Assembly (NCBI RefSeq): GCF_028583425.1
Contig: NC_072797.1
Location: forward strand, 24,648,001-24,712,000
DNA length: 64,000 bases
Reading direction: 5' to 3'
From: Eublepharis macularius
Lineage: Eukaryota; Chordata; Lepidosauria; Squamata; Eublepharidae
Shown: positions 58,639 to 64,000 of the stretch, piece by piece
Layout: each line of letters begins with the position of its first letter
How positions within the stretch are numbered: the first letter of the stretch is position 1
Notes under the pieces: model-generated
Seen by the model: the letters and a program-made list of their open reading frames with translations, nothing else
Databases searched by the model: none
Told to the model about the DNA's origin: nothing
Made by a program: the position numbers and the translations under genes

Positions 58639-59545
58639 TGCAGCTGCAGGGCCGTATTATTTATAAGGCTGACTGGGCCAAAGCCTAGGGGCCCCGCAGG
58701 GACTAGGGGCCCATCAATTTTCTTTTGCTGAGGCATACCCCCACATAAATTACAATTAATCTATTCTCTTACATAACCTCTATTAATAAGATAATTAACT
58801 GCTTCCTTATTGAAGTGAAACAAACTGTCTCTTATACTAAAACAATTATTCATTAATTATATATATTTTAAATTGTATTTATTTATTTTATTTGGATTTC
58901 TATTCCGCACTCCCCATGAAGGGCTCAGGGGCTGCTTCCACACACGTTGGATAATCCACTTTCAATACTCTTTAGTGAACATTTGAAACTGATTTTCCAT
59001 GTGTGGAACAAAAAATTCACTTCAAAAGGGTTGTGAAAGTGCATTGAAAGTGCATTATTCAACGTATGTGGAAATGGCCACGGTGGATTACAGCATTTTA
59101 AAACACATTTAAAATTAATTTAGACAATTAAAACCATACATAGATTTTTAAAAACTTCACACGTAAAAATATACATTCAGATGGCGGCAATCAATAGCAG
59201 CAGACACAGATCAACAAGATAAGGTGGTGGATAACCCTAGTAGGGAGAGATTGAGATAAAAATTTTGTTCACTTCAATATATTACAGTATTGAACAATTA
59301 GACCCTCAAAATGTGTTTTCCTGAAGAGTTCTACTCGCACAATAAAAATATTTTTAAAATTATGAATAGAATTCTTCAGGAGACCCTCAGAATGGATATA
59401 GGGCTATGTACTGTGGTCTAGTACCTACCGTACAAGGGTCAGGCTGTCAGCTGTAGTGGGGTGAAAGATTGAACTGTTGGAGGGGGCCCGAAATACCTGA
59501 AAACCTAGGGGCCCGGCCATGGGTTAATACGGCCCTGTGCAGCTG
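58639..59545. mobile_element. hAT-like element, 8-bp duplication TGCAGCTG
   Basis: TGCAGCTG at 58639-58646 and 59538-59545. The 891-bp insert begins CAGGGCCGTATTA and ends TTAATACGGCCCTG. It has no transposase frame and includes an L2/SINE tail that itself carries another inverted-repeat element. Confidence 0.9.
58928..59081. repeat. Inverted-repeat MITE nested in the hAT-like element
   Basis: The arm ggctgcttccacacacgttg and its inverted partner aacgtatgtggaaatggcc pair over about 38 bp with mismatches. It interrupts an L2-type tail (gaagggctcagg | cggtggattacagc). Confidence 0.65.
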
Positions 59546-59820
59546 CAGTAGATTCTCTGAAGCTTATGCCTGCCCTGTTTCTCCTTCATTGGTGGATGGA
59601 AGCTGAGCAGACAATGGACGGAGGATTCAGGAGAAATTACCCTCCCGGAGTGGAAGCACATGGCAGCTGCTTGGGAAATTGGAAGGGATTGAAAATGACA
59701 GAAGCCCAGTAAGGGATTCAGATTGGATGGCAGGCTTATAGGAGCATGAAAGGGGCATGAAAGCCCTCCTACCCCGCCTTAAAAAGGGGTGAACGGTGTG
59801 TGCATGTCTGTATGAGACGT

Positions 59821-59902
59821 TGAAATCCTAAGCGGAGTTACTCCAGTCTAAGCCCATTGATTTCAATGGGCTTAGACTGGTGTAACTCTGCTTAGGATTT
59901 CA
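59821..59902. repeat. Near-perfect 82-bp palindrome
   Basis: TGAAATCCTAAGCGGAGTTA ... TAACTCTGCTTAGGATTTCA with cccattgatttcaatgggct in the middle. Only two or three positions fail to pair. Confidence 0.9.
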
Positions 59903-60084
59903 TTGAGAATCTGCCTCCTCTCTCTCGCTCCAACTGCAGTATGCATGACCTGGAGCACATATCCCATCATAAGTCATGCATAATACACAACACACCTTGC
60001 TAGAAGGATAACTAGAGTGATTGGACACATCTGCAGCCAAGACTAGTCTCAGAGTGGTAGGAGCAGACAGTGGCAGGAGAGCCA

Positions 60085-60335
60085 GTTTGGTGCTCTTAAC
60101 CACTGTTAAGAGCGCGGGATTCTAATCTGGAGAGCTGTGTTTGATTCCCCACTCCTCCGCTTGAAGCCAGCTGGGTGACCTTGGGCTAGTCACAGCTCTC
60201 TGGAGCTCTCTCAGCCCCATCCACCTCACAGGGTGTTTTGTTGTGGGGATAATAATGACATACTTTGTAAACTGCTCTGAGTGGGCGTTAAGTTGTCCTG
60301 AAGGGCGGTACATAAATTGAATGTTGTTATTATTA
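60085..60335 (+). mobile_element. tRNA-derived SINE with rearranged A box
   Basis: gagccagtttggtg is followed by ctcttaaccactgttaagag instead of the usual tagtggttaagag. The B box gtttgattccccact and the body (gggtgaccttgggctagtca, taagttgtcctgaagggcgg) are ordinary. The tail is (tta)n. Confidence 0.85.
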
Positions 60336-60470
60336 TTATTATGGTAGGCATGTGGGGAGCAAAATGTCTCCTGCATTCACTGAGCAAGGCTGTTAATGAT
60401 AGGATGTTTTGGAGGTCTTTCATTCATAGGGTCACCATAGGTCGGAGGTGATGGCACATGACACGCTTGA
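60336..60470 (+). mobile_element. BovB-type LINE/SINE 3' tail
   Basis: ggatgttttggaggtctttc and gggtcaccataggtcggagg, then gatggcacatgacacgc, the characteristic BovB 3' end in plus orientation. Confidence 0.65.
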
Positions 60471-60497
60471 GTCTCAGTGAGAAAGGCAGACTATAAA

Positions 60498-60534
60498 TGA
60501 CATAAATAATAAATAAATAAATAAATAAATAAAT
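60498..60534. repeat. (AAAT)n microsatellite
   Basis: About nine copies of aaat. Confidence 0.9.
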
Positions 60535-60599
60535 TCACTGGAGGGCTGAGTCGGCAACATTTAAAGATAAAGAAGCATAACTTGGTACTTCACTGAAGC

Positions 60600-60830
60600 T
60601 TATTTATTTATTTACTTCATTTATACCTTGGCTTTCTCCCCCATGGAGACCCAAAGGGGCTAACATTGTTCTCCTTTCATCCATTTCATCCCTGTGAGGT
60701 AGGTGAGGCTGAGAGTGCGTGACTGGCCCAAGGCCACCCAGCAAGCTTCCACAGCAGAATGGGGATTCGAACCTGGGTCTCCGTGATCCTAGCCTGATAC
60801 TCTCATCAGTGCATCACACTGGCTGTCTTG
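60600..60830 (-). mobile_element. tRNA-derived Sauria-type SINE
   Basis: Complete in reverse: ttatttatttacttcattta tail, body with catggagacccaaaggggct and gcgtgactggcccaaggcca, B box attcgaacctgggtctcc, head cagtgcatcacactggctg. Confidence 0.85.
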
Positions 60831-61925
60831 ATAAATGCGTGCAAAGATTCCTAAGTGATCGTCAAGGCACTTTAAAATACCAGAGGGATTACGGCCTCAC
60901 TCTGCCCTGTGGCTTTTGCCCTCCTCAAAGGATGCATCTGTCTGGCCACTGCTGGAAACAGTGTACGGGGCCAGATATGCTCTTAGTTGACCCTAGTCTG
61001 ACTCTTATTTTGCTTCTAGCCATTTTTTAAAGTTATTTTTTCTCTCTCCTCATTCCCTTCCACTCCTTTATTAAACAAAATTCCCCACAGAAACTCCAAA
61101 TCATTGGCTGTTACTTACGGCCCTAGTGAAAGGCACATAATGATGACATCATAGCATGAGGTAAGCTGGACTTCTTTTATGGAAATGGAACTTGACAATA
61201 GGCTGCTATTTTTGATGGGGTATCCTGCCCTGGTAGACATGAGTTTGAATGAGAACTTCCAGGTTCATTCCAGGAAGCCCTTCGGACAAGTCTTTTGTCC
61301 ACTCCTAACCTCTCTCATAATGTTCATGGAAGAATAAAACCCTGTTCTGATCTCTATGGTGAAATACAAATTTAACAAATAAATAACGCAAGTGGATCTC
61401 ACTCATCAAAGTTACCACCTTAAATTTATTTTCAGTTCCGGTTTGCATGTTTGTGTTAACAATAACTGAAGTGCTACAATTCAGGAAGCATCTGATTTAT
61501 CTTTCAAATCTCTTTGAGAGCCGGCAGTTTGATGTGTAGATCTGCATGGTGTTCAGGCCGTATCCTCTATCTAATCAGACACCTGTCAGAAGGCATAAAA
61601 GCAGATCAACGGCTGGAGAATCCACAGCATGAGAGGGGCAGGTGTAATGCAGCTCTATCCTTCTCTCTCTAAGGTTTGCAGTAGCAAATGCAGTGAAGTT
61701 TGGTCTCCTTCTGTGGCTTCCAGAGGAACAAGACAAAGCTAAGTTCAAGATTTCTAGGATGAACCACAATGAACAAAATTCATCAAATGTTAGTTGCCAA
61801 TGGAAGCCATGGGGCTTCCATTGCCTTTAATGGCAGTTTAGCCAGCACTCAATAATCCTTTGCAAGCATGCAGTACATGCAATTAAACCACAACAGCTGC
61901 TGTTTCATTATAAAGCAGCTTTATA

Positions 61926-62202
61926 ATGAGATACAGGGCTTTTTTTCAGCTGGAACGCGGGGGAACGGAGTTCTGGAACCTCTTGAAAATGGTCACATGG
62001 CTGGTGGCCCCGCCCCCTGATCTCCAGACAGAGGGGAGTTTAGATTGCCCTCCGTGCAGCCGAGTGGCGCGGAGGGCAATCTAAACTCCCCTCTGTCTGG
62101 AGATCAGGGGCTGGGGCCACCAGCCATGTGACTATTTTCTCCAAGGGCAACCCAATGAGTTCCACCGCCTCCTTTCCTAGAAAGAAAAGCCCTGATGAGA
62201 TT
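61926..62202. mobile_element. hAT MITE copy 4, 8-bp duplication ATGAGATA/T
   Basis: ATGAGATA at 61926-61933 and ATGAGATT at 62195-62202. The 261-bp insert runs from CAGGGCTTTTTTTCAGCTGG to AAAGAAAAGCCCTG, with a long internal hairpin (gacagaggggagtttagatt and its complement). Confidence 0.92.
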
Positions 62203-62723
62203 CAATGAGAAGCAAAGCATGCGGGAGGACTACTTCACTGTTTTCCCTCTCACTGCTTTTCTCCTACAACTCCTTCCTCGCCCAGACTGATTCCTCCCTG
62301 CTGTGGGGTTCCAGATGCATATTCATCCTCACAAAATCCGAGAGACCTGTGGGGAAGGGAATCCAGACCGTGAGGTGGAGCTGCAACAGAAAAGCAGTGG
62401 GTGGGGAAGGGTTATGTCCTACACTGTTTGCAAACACTTCGCCAATGATGAGGGCTTCCTTCCAAAGGTGTTTTGACCCTGGAAAAAACAGACATCAGTT
62501 TTCATACATTTGTTTGCATGCAAAACGAAGCATGGCTCTTGAACAGCACATTACATTTCTTGAACTATATAGCTGTTGTGACATTCATCCCCAAAGTTCC
62601 ACCTGTCCTCCAGGGTACCAATCCTTGTGGTTTAAGCCTAATGCAAATCCAAGTGATTGCTAGCCAGTCAGCGCCCCTGGAACTCCACTGGCTGGGAGGA
62701 ACTGAATCAGGGTCTCCCCGCAC

Positions 62724-62815
62724 GAGACAAAATACACTTGAATTACACAGGTAATTCAAGTGTATTTTGTAATTCAAGTGCATTTGAGTGTAATTCGAAT
62801 GTAATTCAAGTGTAT
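62724..62815. repeat. Palindromic 'aattcaagtgtatttt' cluster
   Basis: caaaatacacttgaattac and its inverted copy gtaattcaagtgtattttg flank a 4-base centre. Three further gtaattcaagtg-like words follow up to 62815. Confidence 0.8.
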
Positions 62816-63419
62816 GTTGACCCTTGAATCAGTCGCAGCTCAAGTAAGGAAAAGAAATACTTTCCCCCTCAGATAGGACTTTTGGTGGCTGTTGAAAGCA
62901 GCATAAACTTTGTCAGGCCTTTTATTTTGGCTTTCAGATAGGATTTGGGGTCAGGCTAGGGAAGGAAATGTATTTTAGGGATATAAACAAGGACTCTGTA
63001 AAGGGCCCATCAAATCTAACATTCTGTGTACAAGTTCTATGACCAGATCTCTGTGAGTTAAAACAGCAACCTGGAACCTGAGTAGTAAGCCTCTCAACTG
63101 TAGTAAAAAAGTTATATCGAACCTCACATGATGAGGAGCCCTGCCTGGAGAAAAAGGAACCAATTCTCCCCTCAATGTTTTTGTGTTTGTTTAGCTCAGT
63201 TCAATGTATTAACTCACAGTGGGGAAAACATAAAACCTCTGGAGAGCGCAGTTGAAAGCCAGTTGTTCCTTCCATACTAATTATTCCACTTTTATACAAC
63301 TTCTTTTCTGTAAATAAATGTTTGCTGTTCAGTTCCATTTGTGTTTTGTCTGTCTAGTCAAAATGGCTGTGAAAGTGGTTAAACTTACCTCACATTTACC
63401 ATATTAATTTTTAAGGTCA

Positions 63420-63530
63420 CAAATAATAAAAACTACTAATAATAACTGTGTGTATATACTGCCCTTCTGGACAGATTAGTGCCTCACCCAGAGTGGTGAA
63501 CAAGTCAGTGTTATTATTATCCCCACATAC
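63420..63530 (-). mobile_element. SINE tail fragment
   Basis: ataataaaaactactaataa, then tactgcccttctggacagat and cccagagtggtgaacaagtc, the reversed 3' body of the family at 60085. Confidence 0.6.
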
Positions 63531-63859
63531 AAAAAAGATATGGTGGGGATTAATGGAACTTGGACAAAAGCCATGTGTGACGGGGCTGTAATATGAATGG
63601 GAACTGGGGTTGATTGAGCAAAAAGGTGGGCTAGATCCAAACCATTGTTTTGTGCTATCATGGAGCTCTCTCCGTGCAATATTTTTTCCAACGTTGCAAA
63701 TCTACTTGCTCATATTACTATTTCCAATGCATGGTTTTATCAAGGCTACCACAACAGGACTCCAAAGCAAGGCCTTTTTTTGCACAGGTGGCTTTTGCCA
63801 CTTTTAGCCCCATACCTCTTCAGGTTTTCTTCCGAATTTCAGACATTAATTCCACCTTA

Positions 63860-64000
63860 ACAACAACAACAATAACAACAACAACAACAACAACAACATT
63901 CAATTTATATCCCACCCTTCAGGACAACTTAATGCCGACTCAGAATGGTTCACAAAGTATTTCATTATCATCTCCACAACAATCACCCTGTGAGGTGGGT
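63860..64000 (-). mobile_element. (AAC)n run and SINE, cut by window end
   Basis: An aac run (63860-63897), then caatttatatcccacccttc and aggacaacttaatgcc, the reversed 3' end of the 60085 family. The head lies beyond the window. Confidence 0.8.

Larger units (their letters stand above)
52659..64000. other. Region upstream of the candidate FYB1 5' exon
   Basis: Repeat-dense sequence without a recognised gene. Blocks outside the listed elements (56170-57160, 57400-58640, 60840-61920, 62205-62720, 62830-63420, 63530-63860) show no supported exon. A promoter could lie in the first part, but I see no decisive motif. Confidence 0.55.

Noticed and set aside
62205..62663. Plus-strand ORF of 152 codons
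   Set aside because: No recognisable domain, no splice or conservation evidence, and it begins right beside a MITE.

Overview
The window is nuclear DNA of a squamate reptile (lizard or snake). It carries spliced exons with canonical vertebrate GT/AG sites. Its repeats include an RTE-BovB LINE, tRNA-derived and 5S-rRNA-derived SINEs, L1, L2/CR1-like LINEs and many hAT-type short elements, a mix typical of squamates. Some SINE types made me think of geckos, but I cannot establish that.

Only one host protein gene is supported: FYB1 (ADAP/SLAP-130/FYN-binding protein), the T-cell and platelet adaptor, on the minus strand. I could place twelve coding exons, from 38525 down to 2869, with GT/AG boundaries and mutually compatible phases. 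They encode about 696 residues: the disordered N-terminal region, a proline-rich segment, tyrosine motifs, a lysine/glutamate-rich helix, the first helical SH3 domain, the Ena/VASP-type FPPPP motif and the alternative 46-47-residue insert. The C-terminal part, including the second helical SH3 domain, lies beyond the left edge. A separate 5' exon candidate (52538-52658) ends exactly on an ATG. It would join an in-frame N-terminal extension at the start of the big exon, so 38.5-52.5 kb is probably the first intron.

The rest is intron and upstream sequence built largely of mobile elements, often nested. The best example is at 20.3-27.7 kb. A 214-bp foldback element was split by a full-length but mutated L1 with a 17-bp target duplication, and that L1's ORF2 was later split by an 886-bp inverted-repeat element. 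A 5'-truncated L1 with its own duplication lies at 53.8-55.2 kb. Four copies of a CAGGG-ended hAT MITE, four copies of a TAGAGATGGGCACG-ended hAT-like family and three other hAT-like elements can be delimited, nearly all by 8-bp duplications. BovB, 5S-SINE, tRNA-SINE, CR1/L2 remnants, perfect or near-perfect foldback elements and microsatellites fill much of the remainder.

I saw no other protein-coding gene, tRNA or rRNA gene, CRISPR array or viral gene. The possibly new points are local: the 5' exon with alternative start, the extra YDDV motif in exon 3, the microexons, the hAT insertion 48 bp from a splice acceptor, and the short ORF kept by one hAT-like family.
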